This document shows, piece by piece, positions 17,949 to 26,588 of a stretch of DNA of 56,205 nucleotides; within the stretch, counting starts at the first letter, position 1, and the number at the start of each line of letters is the position of its first letter. Position numbers and translations under genes: made by a program. The stretch is from assembly GCA_944385895.1 (NCBI GenBank), contig CALWYZ010000016.1:1-56205 (forward strand). Direction: 5' to 3'. Origin of the DNA: an uncultured Clostridia bacterium. GTDB lineage: Bacteria; Bacillota; Clostridia; Oscillospirales; QAKW01. The notes under the pieces were generated by a model. It was not told where the DNA came from. It saw only the letters and a list, made by a program, of their open reading frames with translations, and searched no databases.

Positions 17949-18538
17949 ATTTTTTTGAGAAATGACGGACGGTGTATCTTGCACGGTCCGTATTTTTTTA
18001 TTGCCTCAACATGAGCTTTTGTACAATAGCCCTTATGCTTTTCAAAACCGTAAACGGGATATAATTTTGCAAGCTCACATATATATCTGTCTCTTGAAAC
18101 CTTAGCCAGCACTGATGCTGCCGCAATACTGGGAGATATACTGTCACCCTTTACCACTGTCCTTGTTCTGCAGTCAAAGCCCCTGGACATATTTCCGTCA
18201 ATCAGCGCGATATCCACCTTCATATCAAGGTTATCTACCGCCCGTTTCATTGCAAGCATTGCAGCGTTTAAAATATTTATTTTTTCAATCTCATCCACCT
18301 CTGCAAAACCGATGCCAAAGCTTACAGCGTTGTTTGTTATTATATCAAAAAGCTTATCGCGTTTTTTCTCACTTAGCTTTTTGCTGTCATCAAGCTCCGG
18401 GCAGCAAAAAGCATCCGGTAATATAACAGCCGCTGCATACACACGTCCGCACAGGCAGCCGCGGCCCGCCTCATCAACACCGCATATTATCCTGCTTCCG
18501 TTTGCACGTTCTTCATTTTCTATTTCAAATTCAAGCAT
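17942..18538 (-). CDS. rnhB: Ribonuclease HII
   Basis: RNase HII nicks RNA at RNA-DNA junctions, removing misincorporated ribonucleotides. The catalytic motif GVDEAGRGCLCG supplies the first Asp-Glu pair, ALIDGN the next Asp, and GDSISPSIAAASVLAKVSRDR is the conserved C-terminal motif. ATG 18538 is chosen: GGAGGC stands at the right distance and the codon overlaps the rbgA stop (ATGCTTGA), giving about 198 residues, normal for the family. Confidence 0.95.
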   Translation of the reverse strand: MLEFEIENEERANGSRIICGVDEAGRGCLCGRVYAAAVILPDAFCCPELDDSKKLSEKKRDKLFDIITNNAVSFGIGFAEVDEIEKINILNAAMLAMKRAVDNLDMKVDIALIDGNMSRGFDCRTRTVVKGDSISPSIAAASVLAKVSRDRYICELAKLYPVYGFEKHKGYCTKAHVEAIKKYGPCKIHRPSFLKKIC

Positions 18539-19397
18539 ACGGAGCCTCCAGGGATATCCTTCCCAGCTGTCCGCCGCGAAACTCATCAAGCAATATCTTC
18601 GCACACCGCTCATAATCAAGCTCGCCGCCGCGAAGTATAAATCCGCGGCGTTTGCATATACCATCATAAATGTCTAAAGGCTCGCTGTCAGGCTGTATTT
18701 CTATACCGTAACGCGAAGTCAGAGAAGCCGGATATTTTGTTTTAAGCGTTCTGATGAGCTCTATCGCTAAAGTTTCTATATCTACAACATCATCCTTGAT
18801 AGCGCCCGTAAAAGCAAGGTGCAGCCCGCATCGCATATCCTCGAATTTATTCCAGAGTATACCGGGGGTGTCCAGAAGCTCGATATCAGAAGACAGCGAT
18901 ACCCACTGTCCTGCTCGCGTCACACCTGGCCTGTCCTGAACAACAGCCGCACGTCTGCCGCAAAGTGAATTTATAAGAGTGCTTTTCCCGGAATTGGGCA
19001 CACCGCAAATCATCATGCGTATTGTCTTTTTCATGCCCTTTGCGGCATATTTTCGGATTTTTTCATCGAGCACCGTTCTGACAGCAGGGATTATATCCTT
19101 TACACCTTTGCCGGTATTTAAAGCTACGCACACGCACGCTCTGCCCTGACCTTTGAAAAAGTTTAGCCAGCGCGAAGTAATATCCGGATCGGCTAGGTCT
19201 GTTTTGGTTATTATCATCAGCCTTGGCTTTGAAGCCAGAAGTCTGTCGAAGTCAGGGTTTTGAGATGAAAGTATACAGCGTGCGTCAACAGTTTCCGCCA
19301 CTATATCGACAAGACCTATAGTTTTTTCGATATACCTGCGGGTCTTTGTCATATGACCCGGGAACCATTGTATATTTATATTCTGTAAATCCGACAT
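18531..19397 (-). CDS. rbgA: Ribosome biogenesis GTPase RbgA/YlqF
   Basis: This 288-residue circularly permuted GTPase is needed late in 50S subunit assembly. The permuted motif order is visible: TKTDLAD (G4) comes before GVPNSGKSTLI (G1), then DRPGVTR (G2) and DTPGIL (G3). The N-terminus IQWFPGHMTKTRR is the family signature. The gene lies between the signal peptidase and rnhB genes, as in many Firmicutes. Confidence 0.95.
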   Translation of the reverse strand: MSDLQNINIQWFPGHMTKTRRYIEKTIGLVDIVAETVDARCILSSQNPDFDRLLASKPRLMIITKTDLADPDITSRWLNFFKGQGRACVCVALNTGKGVKDIIPAVRTVLDEKIRKYAAKGMKKTIRMMICGVPNSGKSTLINSLCGRRAAVVQDRPGVTRAGQWVSLSSDIELLDTPGILWNKFEDMRCGLHLAFTGAIKDDVVDIETLAIELIRTLKTKYPASLTSRYGIEIQPDSEPLDIYDGICKRRGFILRGGELDYERCAKILLDEFRGGQLGRISLEAPYA

Positions 19398-19411
19398 ATC
19401 TCTCTCCGTTT

Positions 19412-19951
19412 TTATTTTACAATTCCAAAGCGCGGGAACAGCCTTATCACAAGTCTGCCTAAAATATCGTTTTCATGTACGGTTCCTACTCGTGTATCTC
19501 GGCTGTCCATAGAATCACCGCGGTTATCACCCATTACAAACACACAGTCTTTTTCAACGGTATACGGCATTTGGGTGGAAAGTCTGTGCGTGTCAATATC
19601 CCCTATATAGTCCTCCGGCAGTTCCTTACCGTCAACAAACACACGGTAATCGTCAGTTATGTCTATTGTCTGTCCCTCTGTGGCAATGACGCGCTTTATC
19701 AGCACCTCGTCTTTATACTCATTATAAAAGCAAATTATATCACCGGGCTGGGGATCATAAAAAAGCCCCGATACTATAAGCCGCTCTCCGTCTTTCAGCG
19801 TGGGGTACATTGAGTTGCCGCTGACAACAAAGATACGGAACACAAGCGTAAAAATAGCAAGCACGCACACAGCAGACAGCACCACTGAATCGAGCAGATC
19901 ATACAATTCCGAAATGACCTTAGACTTGCCGCTGTTTTCTTTTATTTCCAT
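19412..19951 (-). CDS. Signal peptidase I
   Basis: Type I signal peptidase cuts signal peptides from exported proteins on the outer face of the membrane. One N-terminal transmembrane helix (about 23-43) precedes the catalytic domain. The nucleophile Ser lies in SGNSMYPTL, the Lys base in LIKRVIATEGQ, and GDNRGDSMDSR is the conserved C-terminal box. ATG 19951 is used because GAGG lies eight bases upstream; a GTG nine bases earlier is too close to that site. It heads the operon with rbgA and rnhB. Confidence 0.94.
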   Translation of the reverse strand: MEIKENSGKSKVISELYDLLDSVVLSAVCVLAIFTLVFRIFVVSGNSMYPTLKDGERLIVSGLFYDPQPGDIICFYNEYKDEVLIKRVIATEGQTIDITDDYRVFVDGKELPEDYIGDIDTHRLSTQMPYTVEKDCVFVMGDNRGDSMDSRDTRVGTVHENDILGRLVIRLFPRFGIVK

Positions 19952-20021
19952 AGGTGACACCTCTATAATTCTGTTATTTTATAATTATATATTATATTAC
20001 ATGCTTTTTCCATAGTTTTAT

Positions 20022-20051
20022 AAAAAAAAGACGGCAAAGCCGTCTTTTTTT
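20022..20051. terminator. Bidirectional intrinsic terminator
   Basis: AAAAAAGACGGC and GCCGTCTTTTTT pair around an AAA loop with A- and T-runs on the two sides. It separates the decayed small genes from the signal peptidase operon. Confidence 0.75.
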
Positions 20052-20057
20052 CAAATT

Positions 20058-20229
20058 TATTCGTAACTTTCCTGCACATCAGTATTTTGTGTAACATCCT
20101 GCTGCTCGCCTAACTCACCGGCACTTTTGCATTGACACCTTTTACATAGAGTTCAGACGCCCTTTTGCAAGCACCGGCAGTTAAAAGCATCGACGCTAAT
20201 ATTATTACAGCAATTAATTTTTTTGATAA
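20058..20229 (-). pseudogene. Decayed small lipoprotein gene
   Basis: On the minus strand one frame reads KKLIAVIILASMLLTAGAC, a lipoprotein signal peptide with a lipobox-like TAGAC, then continues to a TAG at 20110-20112. A shift near the AAAA at about 20120 would continue the protein as SAGELGEQQDV to a TAA at 20058. No ATG, GTG or TTG is left at the 5' end. Both defects point to a recently inactivated gene, not a chance frame. Confidence 0.5.
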
Positions 20230-20282
20230 CTATTATTCTTAATCACATAAATTGAAAAATACTTCTAAATCTTCCTGTTTCA

Positions 20283-20490
20283 CTAATTTGCGGCAAAATC
20301 AATCGCCCAACGCTTTTTATTGACTAATCCGTTCCAAGACAAATATAATAGAATTTGCTTCTAATCCTACTTTGTACTCAATTGCACCAATAAATCCTGG
20401 AATAATAGCAAATTTCGCATTATACAGCAATACACATAAAACACAGACAACAAACATTTAATTTTTTCTGAGTTCTTTTATTTTTTCCAT
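20283..20490 (-). pseudogene. Decayed small membrane protein gene
   Basis: An ATG at 20490 with AGAGGAA ahead opens a frame that stops after ten codons, restarts in frame at ATG 20457 and encodes a 46-residue peptide with one hydrophobic helix (stop at 20317). A one-base shift near 20340 would extend it as SWNGLVNKKRWAIDFAAN to a TAG at 20283, which reads like real protein. I take it as a remnant; the 46-residue peptide could still be made. Confidence 0.4.
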
Positions 20491-20594
20491 TGTAAAATTC
20501 CTCTTCTGTCTTAATTTATACTCAGAGAAAAATATAAACCGGATAACCAACTTCTAAATTTTATTACAAACATGAATATTTTTACTGTATTACC

Positions 20595-20623
20595 ATTATG
20601 TAGTAAAAAGTATAATTTGTCAA
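20595..20623 (-). promoter_or_regulatory. Sigma-A promoter of the decayed gene pair
   Basis: TTGACA (20618-20623), a 17-bp spacer and CATAAT (20595-20600) point toward the decayed genes. The promoter looks intact. The rest of 20500-20684 is AT-rich with no gene. Confidence 0.55.
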
Positions 20624-20683
20624 TACTATATAAAAAATAGTATTTATTAAGAATATTTATGAATTTTTATATATCGTTTAATA

Positions 20684-20716
20684 TAAAAAGGACACAGCTA
20701 TGCTGTGTCCTTTTTT
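20684..20716 (-). terminator. rplL terminator
   Basis: GGACACAGC and GCTGTGTCC form a stem flanked by A- and T-runs, just after the rplL stop codon. Confidence 0.88.
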
Positions 20717-20734
20717 AACGAAAGTGAATATGAC

Positions 20735-21103
20735 TTACTTAAGTTCAACCTTAGCGCCGGCTTCTTCCAGCTTAGCCTTGATTGCATCAGCGTCATCCTT
20801 TGAAGCGCCTTCCTTAACAGCCTTGGGAGCACTCTCAACAAGCTCCTTAGCTTCCTTAAGGCCAAGACCGGTGATCTCACGAACAACCTTGATAACATTG
20901 ATCTTTTTATCGCCGACTTCAGCAAGAATTACATCAAATTCTGTCTTTTCAGCAGCCGCTTCGGCAACAGGACCTGCTGCTGCAACAGCTACAGGAGCTG
21001 CCGCGCTTACTCCGAATTCTTCCTCGATAGCTTTTACGAGGTCTGCAAGCTCCATTACATTAAGAGCCTTGATATCTTCAATAAATTTTGCAATATCTGC
21101 CAT
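20735..21103 (-). CDS. rplL: 50S ribosomal protein L7/L12
   Basis: L7/L12 forms the flexible stalk of the large subunit that recruits translation GTPases. The 122-residue protein has the N-terminal dimerisation domain, an Ala/Pro-poor hinge rich in Ala and Val ([19 protein letters not shown]) and the C-terminal domain with [23 protein letters not shown]. It follows rplJ by 35 bp and is followed by a strong terminator, so it ends the L10 operon. Confidence 0.98.
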   Translation of the reverse strand: MADIAKFIEDIKALNVMELADLVKAIEEEFGVSAAAPVAVAAAGPVAEAAAEKTEFDVILAEVGDKKINVIKVVREITGLGLKEAKELVESAPKAVKEGASKDDADAIKAKLEEAGAKVELK

Positions 21104-21138
21104 GATAAATATCCTCCGTTATAAATTATTTTTATTGA

Positions 21139-21645
21139 TTATGCCGGTGTTGCTTCATTCTTAGAATCAGCAACAGCCTGAAGTGCGCGTGCAAGACCGG
21201 AAATATTTCCGTTGAGCGCGTAGAGCAACATGCAAAGAAGCTGCTCTTTGTCGGGCATTTTGGATAGCTTTTCGACCTCGGCAATACTTATTGTCTTGCC
21301 TTCCATAAAGCCGCCCTTGATCTTGAAATTATCATTTTTTTCGGCAAACTCACCGATAATTTTTGCTGCAGAAACATGATCGTCAGAAACAGCAAGAGCC
21401 GTTGTACCGTTAAGGATTTCATCAAGTCCCTCAAGGCCTGCCTCTTTTGCGGCAAATCTTGTAAGAGTGTTCTTGACAACGCTGTATTTGACGCCTGCTT
21501 CTCTGAGCTTTTTGCGAAGCGCAGTATCATCGGCAACATTTATGCCGCTGTAATCGACAAATACACCGGTAGTGGCATTTTTCAGCTGCTCGGTAAGATC
21601 TGCTACAATCTTCTGCTTTGACTCCAATACCTGTTTGCTTGGCAC
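21139..21645 (-). CDS. rplJ: 50S ribosomal protein L10
   Basis: L10 anchors L7/L12 dimers to the ribosome. The 168-residue protein shows the KVLVDYSGI-like strand (GVFVDYSGINVADDTALRKKLREAGVKYSVVKNTLTRFA split over residues 29-67) and the C-terminal helix that binds L12. Its leader contains the L10 autoregulatory RNA and its own promoter, so rplJ-rplL are transcribed separately from rplK-rplA as well as possibly together. Confidence 0.97.
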   Translation of the reverse strand: MPSKQVLESKQKIVADLTEQLKNATTGVFVDYSGINVADDTALRKKLREAGVKYSVVKNTLTRFAAKEAGLEGLDEILNGTTALAVSDDHVSAAKIIGEFAEKNDNFKIKGGFMEGKTISIAEVEKLSKMPDKEQLLCMLLYALNGNISGLARALQAVADSKNEATPA

Positions 21646-21833
21646 GTTCTTTCACCTCCGTTAAAATTTACACCGCACAGTACTTGACAATCGTCTTCTG
21701 TCGTGCGGCAAAAATAAAATGCTCCCGACGCAGGAACACGCACGAGAGCATAAATATACCATAAGTAAAATTTCTCCTCGGCGGGTAATTTAAGCGATAA
21801 ATCGCACCTGCTGTCTTTGAAGTAATTATTTAC
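21646..21833 (-). ncRNA. Ribosomal protein L10 leader RNA
   Basis: The spacer between rplA and rplJ carries the conserved L10-leader elements on the minus strand: AAAGACAGCAGGTG (about 21805-21819) and CCCGCCGAGGAG (about 21773-21786). These fold into the structure bound by L10(L12)4. Further down, TGCTC ... GGAGCA followed by TTTTATTTTT looks like the attenuator that couples L10 binding to early termination. Confidence 0.82.
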
Positions 21834-21839
21834 ACGATA

Positions 21840-21869
21840 ATATTAACATAACTTAGTTCAATATGTCAA
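21840..21869 (-). promoter_or_regulatory. Promoter of rplJ-rplL
   Basis: TTGACA (21864-21869), an 18-bp spacer and TAATAT (21840-21845) lie just downstream of rplA and upstream of the L10 leader. Confidence 0.65.
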
Positions 21870-21873
21870 CGGT

Positions 21874-22566
21874 TTATTGATATTTGCTAGTATTGACCTT
21901 GACGCCCGGGCCCATTGTAGATGCCACAACGCAGCTTCTGATATACTGGCCTTTAGCTGTTGAAGGTCTTGCCTTTACAATTGCGCCGATAAGCGTTTCA
22001 AAGTTATCGTTAAGCTTTTCTTTGCCGAATGACACCTTACCCATCGGACAGTGGATTATATTGGTTTTATCAAGTCTGTACTCTATTTTACCGGCTTTGA
22101 TTTCGGCGATAGCCTTTGCCACGTCCATGGTAACGGTACCGGCCTTGGGGTTTGGCATAAGACCCTTAGGTCCCAAAACACGTCCCAAACGACCGACAAT
22201 TCCCATCATATCGGGGGTTGCAATAACTACATCAAATTCAAACCAGTTTTCGTTTTGAATTTTCGGTATAAGTTCATCTGCGCCCACATAATCAGCACCT
22301 GCGGCTTTTGCTTCATCAGCCTTGTCACCCTTGGCAAACACAAGAACACGAGTAGTTTTTCCTGTGCCGTGCGGAAGCACAACTGCGCCTCTTACCTGCT
22401 GATCCGCGTGACGCGAGTCAACGCCCAGCTTGACATGTATCTCTACTGTCTCGTCAAATTTAGCTTTTGCTGTCTGAACAACAAGATCCATAGCATCTAT
22501 GGCATCATACTGTTTTGTTGAATCGATAAGCTTTTCGCTCTCGAGATATTTTTTTCCTCTTTTCAC
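21874..22566 (-). CDS. rplA: 50S ribosomal protein L1
   Basis: L1 binds 23S rRNA at the mobile L1 stalk and often represses its own operon. The 230-residue protein has the [25 protein letters not shown] start region, the [15 protein letters not shown] segment and the signature [23 protein letters not shown]. Length is normal. It lies 58 bp after rplK. Confidence 0.98.
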   Translation of the reverse strand: MKRGKKYLESEKLIDSTKQYDAIDAMDLVVQTAKAKFDETVEIHVKLGVDSRHADQQVRGAVVLPHGTGKTTRVLVFAKGDKADEAKAAGADYVGADELIPKIQNENWFEFDVVIATPDMMGIVGRLGRVLGPKGLMPNPKAGTVTMDVAKAIAEIKAGKIEYRLDKTNIIHCPMGKVSFGKEKLNDNFETLIGAIVKARPSTAKGQYIRSCVVASTMGPGVKVNTSKYQ

Positions 22567-22624
22567 TTATTAAATCCTCCAATCGTGGTTTTTGCGGAAA
22601 TTTCCTCCCACCTGCAAAAAGTAA

Positions 22625-23059
22625 TCAGTCCTCTACCGTGACACCCATGCTTCTTGCAGTGCCTGCGATCATGCTCATTGCAGACTCTAAATCCGCTGCG
22701 TTGAGATCGGGCATCTTTGTCTCTGCGATCTGCTTTACCTGATCCTTAGTGATCTTTGCCACCTTGGTCTTGTTCGGTACGCCGGAACCGCTTTCAATAC
22801 CCGCCGCTTTCTTAATAAGAACGGCTGCAGGCGGAGTTTTTGTGATAAAAGTGAAAGAATGATCCTGATATACAGTAATTACGACAGGGATTATATATCC
22901 GATATCGTTTTTTGTTCTTTCATTAAACTCCTTTGTAAACGCCATGATATTAACGCCGTGCTGACCGAGTGCCGGTCCTACAGGCGGCGCCGGTGTGGCT
23001 TTTCCTGCCGGGATCTGAAGTTTGATATAACCTATGACTTTTTGTGCCAACTTGAACAC
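22625..23059 (-). CDS. rplK: 50S ribosomal protein L11
   Basis: L11 forms part of the GTPase-associated centre and is required for the stringent response through RelA. The 144-residue protein has the N-terminal [28 protein letters not shown] segment (split here as residues 12-39) and the C-terminal rRNA-binding domain. It is preceded by a 115-bp spacer with hairpins after nusG. Confidence 0.98.
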   Translation of the reverse strand: MFKLAQKVIGYIKLQIPAGKATPAPPVGPALGQHGVNIMAFTKEFNERTKNDIGYIIPVVITVYQDHSFTFITKTPPAAVLIKKAAGIESGSGVPNKTKVAKITKDQVKQIAETKMPDLNAADLESAMSMIAGTARSMGVTVED

Positions 23060-23174
23060 CTCCTAAAAAAATGTGGTAAAATAGCGGAAAGATATTCTCT
23101 CCTCCCACCCGCGGCATTATGCCGCTATATAAACGCGGTCGGTGACCGCAGTTTACTCAATGATTTTGATGTAC
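23060..23174 (-). other. nusG-rplK spacer with two hairpins
   Basis: GCGGCATTATGCCGC and GCGGTCGGTGACCGC are two compact inverted repeats in the spacer before rplK. Leaders in this position often hold an L1/L11-binding site resembling rRNA, which fits the position, but I cannot identify a known motif. Confidence 0.4.
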
Positions 23175-23696
23175 CTATTTTACGGGTGTGACCTGATCAA
23201 ACGCCACCTCCACCGGAGTCTCACGTCCGAACATGGAAACTATAACTTTAAGACGTTTTGCAGATGCATACACCTCATCCACAACACCCATACACCCGGT
23301 AAATCCGCCTTCTATTATTTTTACACTATCGCCTTTTGAAAAATCGTCCGCGTAAACGACTTTTTCCACACCGAGCTTTTTGACTTCTTCATCAGACAAC
23401 GGTATAGGCTCGGTCGTAGCTCCTACAAACCCGGTCACCCCGCGCGTATTTCGCACGATAAACCATGTGTCGTTTGTCATTATCATTTTAACCAGAATAT
23501 AGCTCGGAAATATCTTTCGCTCATGACTTTTCTCGCCCTTTTCCGTCTTTTCAACTACAGTCTCGGTGGGCACTTTTATGTCTTGAATCATATCTTCAAG
23601 CTTTCTGTTCTCTATTATCTTTTCAAGGTTTGCCGCGACTTTATTCTCATAGCCCGAATAGGTATGTACTACATACCACTGTGCTTTGTCAGACAT
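23175..23696 (-). CDS. nusG: Transcription termination/antitermination factor NusG
   Basis: NusG binds the RNA polymerase clamp and links it to ribosomes or Rho. The 173-residue protein has the NGN domain (WYVVHTYSGYENKVAANLEK, FPSYILVKM, VRNTRGVTGFVG) and a C-terminal KOW domain (FSKGDSVKIIEGGFTGCMGVVDEV). It follows secE, as in most bacteria. Confidence 0.98.
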   Translation of the reverse strand: MSDKAQWYVVHTYSGYENKVAANLEKIIENRKLEDMIQDIKVPTETVVEKTEKGEKSHERKIFPSYILVKMIMTNDTWFIVRNTRGVTGFVGATTEPIPLSDEEVKKLGVEKVVYADDFSKGDSVKIIEGGFTGCMGVVDEVYASAKRLKVIVSMFGRETPVEVAFDQVTPVK

Positions 23697-23735
23697 ACTT
23701 ATTTCTCCTTACACTAAATAATCGGTCCGGATACT

Positions 23736-23975
23736 TTAAAAAAGATCCGGCAGCGTATTTAATGCAAAATCAAGTCCGTTGACAAACAGAAAATCCAAAA
23801 GCCAAACAAATATGCCTACAACCAGCACAGTTACTATTACTATAAGCGTGTTATTAAGCACCTGCTTAGGCGTTGGCCAGATGATTCTTTTGAAGGTTTC
23901 TATCCTGACTTCCTTGAAAAAGCCGCCGATTCTCTTGAATATACCGCGCTTTTCCTTTTTAACCTTTTCTGCCAT
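23736..23975 (-). CDS. secE: Preprotein translocase subunit SecE
   Basis: SecE is the small essential subunit of the SecYEG channel. The 79-residue protein has the amphipathic segment KEVRIETFKRIIWPTPKQVL followed by a single transmembrane helix (about residues 43-68). Position between rpmG and nusG is diagnostic. Confidence 0.96.
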   Translation of the reverse strand: MAEKVKKEKRGIFKRIGGFFKEVRIETFKRIIWPTPKQVLNNTLIVIVTVLVVGIFVWLLDFLFVNGLDFALNTLPDLF

Positions 23976-24008
23976 TTTGGCTCCTCCTTACAAACAAAAT
24001 GCAAATAA

Positions 24009-24158
24009 TTACTTAGTCTCTCTGTGCAGCGTATGCTTTTTGCAGAATCTGCAGTATTTGCTCATTTCCAGTCTGTCCGGATCGTTTTTCTTATTTTTAA
24101 CCGTGTCGTAATTTCTCTGCTTGCATTCTGTGCAGGCTAGTGTTATCTTTACGCGCAT
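24009..24158 (-). CDS. rpmG: 50S ribosomal protein L33
   Basis: The 49-residue L33 starts [17 protein letters not shown] and contains two CxxC pairs (CTEC and CRFC), the zinc-binding C+ form. ATG 24158 follows CAGGAGGTG; the frame runs open further upstream but without initiation signals. It leads rpmG-secE-nusG. Confidence 0.96.
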   Translation of the reverse strand: MRVKITLACTECKQRNYDTVKNKKNDPDRLEMSKYCRFCKKHTLHRETK

Positions 24159-24242
24159 ATTCGGCACCTCCTGTTTTGCCTCCCTGTTTGAATTATAGGG
24201 TATTTTTTGCACAAAAAAATAAGCCCTATGACAGGTAAAATG

Positions 24243-24271
24243 ATTATAACACAGTAAATTTTGCAAGTCAA
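24243..24271 (-). promoter_or_regulatory. Promoter of rpmG-secE-nusG
   Basis: TTGACT (24266-24271), a 17-bp spacer and a perfect TATAAT (24243-24248) lie 85 bp upstream of rpmG. Confidence 0.75.
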
Positions 24272-24326
24272 CATTTTTTTAAAAAAAGTACAGTACTCAA
24301 CCGCTTTGCACCGCTGAATTAATTTC

Positions 24327-24355
24327 TTGACTATGCAAATATTATATATTATAAT
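24327..24355 (+). promoter_or_regulatory. Promoter of the glycosyltransferase fusion-ruvX-apbE genes
   Basis: TTGACT (24327-24332), a 17-bp spacer and TATAAT (24350-24355) lie 32 bp upstream of the ATG at 24387, divergent from the rpmG promoter. Confidence 0.7.
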
Positions 24356-24386
24356 GTTGATTATCATAAAAACGCGGGTGAATCAG

Positions 24387-26585
24387 ATGCATAAAAACAT
24401 ATTGATTTTAACTATGGCTCTCAATATAGGAGGTGCGGAAACGCACATTTTTGAGCTTGCAAATGCATTATCTAAGTGCGGCAACAACGTAACTGTTTTT
24501 TCCGCAGGAGGAGTGTATGCAGAAAAGCTTGAACAAAACGGAATAAAACATATCATTGCACCGCTTAATAAAAAAGACCCATTAAGTCTTTTGAAATCTT
24601 TTAATATCGTAAGAAAATATGCAAAAGAACACCGTCCGTGCGTCATTCATTCGCATACCCGTATTTCAAATTTTACAGCATACGCAGTGGCAAAAAAATA
24701 TAACATTCCGTTCATTTCCACTGTTCATTTCAACTTTACCACAGGTTTTTTGCAGCGTTTCCTTACTCATTGGGGTGACAGAGCCCTGGCTGTAAGCGAG
24801 GACCTGAAAGAATATACAGCTCGTGAATACGGATACGACAGAGACAAGATCACCGTCACGGTAAATGGTATAAACCTCAGTACTTTTTGTAAAAACCGAC
24901 TGCCTCAGTTCAAGACAGAGCTGGGAATAGACAGCAATTCAAAAGTAATCCTATGCGTTTCACGTCTTGATGAGGTTGCCGGCGACCATGTTGAACATGT
25001 GCTAAACATGGCACAGCAGATATATCGTGATACACCCGACTGCAACATTGTTATAGTAGGCGGAGGCACAAGATTCAAGGAATTTCAAAATATCGCAAAG
25101 TCCATTAACTCAAAAACAAAAGATAACTTTATTATAATGACAGGACCTCAGACCGATATTTACAGATTCTGTAATATTGCGGATTTATTTATAGGTATAT
25201 CCCGCTCCGCCCTTGAGGCCATGGCATGTGAGGTGCCCGTCATTTTATTGGGAAACAGCGGTTATCTTGGACTTTACTCTGAGCTTACAGAACAGGCCTG
25301 TGTAAACACAAACTTCACCTGCCGCGGTTATCCCTACCCACAAGACTCACAAATCACAGAACTTATTAAGGACATGCTTGCAAACAGGGACAAGTACAGC
25401 GTGAATATAAGCAGCGCTCTGGAAAAAGTCAAAAAGGATTATTCCGTTATGAAAATGGCTCATGACGCAGAGGCATGCTATGCAGCGGCGCAAAAGGATC
25501 TGAGACCTGTAGACTTCATGCTTTGCGGATATTACGGCAGACATAATCTGGGTGACGATATGGCATTAAAGGCTTTTTCGGATAATATGATAACACGATG
25601 TAAAGCTGATAACATAACTCTTTTGTCTGCAGATTCCAAAAACACCGGATATGAGCATGTAAACACTGTAATACACCGCTTTGACTTACCTAAGATATAC
25701 AGGCAGATGAGAAAGACAAACGTTTTTGTTCTGGGCGGCGGGTCAATCCTTCAGGATGCCACCTCCTCCCGTTCAATGTTTTACTACACGCATATAGCCA
25801 ACAAGGCAAAAACCTTTGGCTGTAAAGTAATGCTGTACAGCAACGGAGTAGGTCCCATCCTCAAAAAGAAAAATATAAAACGCGCAGTCAAAGTACTAAA
25901 CGGAGCAGATGTGATAACCGTACGTGACAGACACTCTCTTGTGTTCATAAACTCCATAGGTGTTACAAATAAAAAAACCGTGCTTACCGCCGATGAGACC
26001 TTTACCCTGGACAAAGACAGTATAACAGCACCTTACGACAAGTTAAAAGACGGAAAATATATCTGCATAAACCTGCGCAATGCCAACATAACCGACAGAT
26101 TTTTACACGGTTTTTCAGAATTTATCGATAAAATATCTGCAAAATACGGCTATACACCCATTCTGCTGCCAATACATTTCAGCAAAGATATTGATGTTTT
26201 AAACAAGATATCAAATCTATTAAAATGCAATAACATTCTTATTGACAAGGATATTCCTCATATGCAGACCCTGGGGATACTCAGTAAGTGTGAACTGTCC
26301 ATTACAGAGCGTTTGCATGCGGTAATATTCAGCTGCATTTATAACAAGCCGTTTTTGGCTATAAACTATGACCCCAAGGTATTGGCTTTTTGTATTGAAA
26401 TGGGGATGGATGACTATATAATGAGTCTTTCCGATTTTGATGCAAAAAAAGCTCAGCTGCAGTTTGAAAAGCTGGTAAACAACAAAGCTCAGCTAAAGCA
26501 GCTTTTAAGTGAAAAGCTTGTAAAAAAGCAAGAGCTTGCACAGTTAAACGCAGAGTTGGCAGATGCCCTTTTGAATCAGAGGTGA
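24387..26585 (+). CDS. Fusion of GT4 glycosyltransferase and CsaB-like polysaccharide pyruvyl transferase
   Basis: The 732-residue protein joins two enzymes. Residues 1 to about 370 are a GT-B glycosyltransferase (NIGGAETHIFELANAL, HSHTRISNF, ISRSALEAMACEVPVILLG). Residues from about 385 on are a polysaccharide pyruvyl transferase (CGYYGRHNLGDDMALKAF, VLGGGSILQDATS, SNGVGPI, ITERLHAVIFS, NYDPKVLAF). CsaB-type enzymes add pyruvate ketals to secondary cell wall polymers, where S-layer-homology domains dock, so a wall-glycan role is likely. ATG 24387 gives the natural start of the GT4 fold; an upstream ATG would lie in the promoter. The gene ends 3 bp before ruvX. Confidence 0.87.
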   Translation: MHKNILILTMALNIGGAETHIFELANALSKCGNNVTVFSAGGVYAEKLEQNGIKHIIAPLNKKDPLSLLKSFNIVRKYAKEHRPCVIHSHTRISNFTAYAVAKKYNIPFISTVHFNFTTGFLQRFLTHWGDRALAVSEDLKEYTAREYGYDRDKITVTVNGINLSTFCKNRLPQFKTELGIDSNSKVILCVSRLDEVAGDHVEHVLNMAQQIYRDTPDCNIVIVGGGTRFKEFQNIAKSINSKTKDNFIIMTGPQTDIYRFCNIADLFIGISRSALEAMACEVPVILLGNSGYLGLYSELTEQACVNTNFTCRGYPYPQDSQITELIKDMLANRDKYSVNISSALEKVKKDYSVMKMAHDAEACYAAAQKDLRPVDFMLCGYYGRHNLGDDMALKAFSDNMITRCKADNITLLSADSKNTGYEHVNTVIHRFDLPKIYRQMRKTNVFVLGGGSILQDATSSRSMFYYTHIANKAKTFGCKVMLYSNGVGPILKKKNIKRAVKVLNGADVITVRDRHSLVFINSIGVTNKKTVLTADETFTLDKDSITAPYDKLKDGKYICINLRNANITDRFLHGFSEFIDKISAKYGYTPILLPIHFSKDIDVLNKISNLLKCNNILIDKDIPHMQTLGILSKCELSITERLHAVIFSCIYNKPFLAINYDPKVLAFCIEMGMDDYIMSLSDFDAKKAQLQFEKLVNNKAQLKQLLSEKLVKKQELAQLNAELADALLNQR

Positions 26586-26588
26586 CAA

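Noticed and set aside
23060..23174. Spacer hairpins before rplK as a tRNA or riboswitch
   Set aside because: The two short hairpins lack any tRNA arm pattern or known aptamer sequence; kept only as a possible leader structure.
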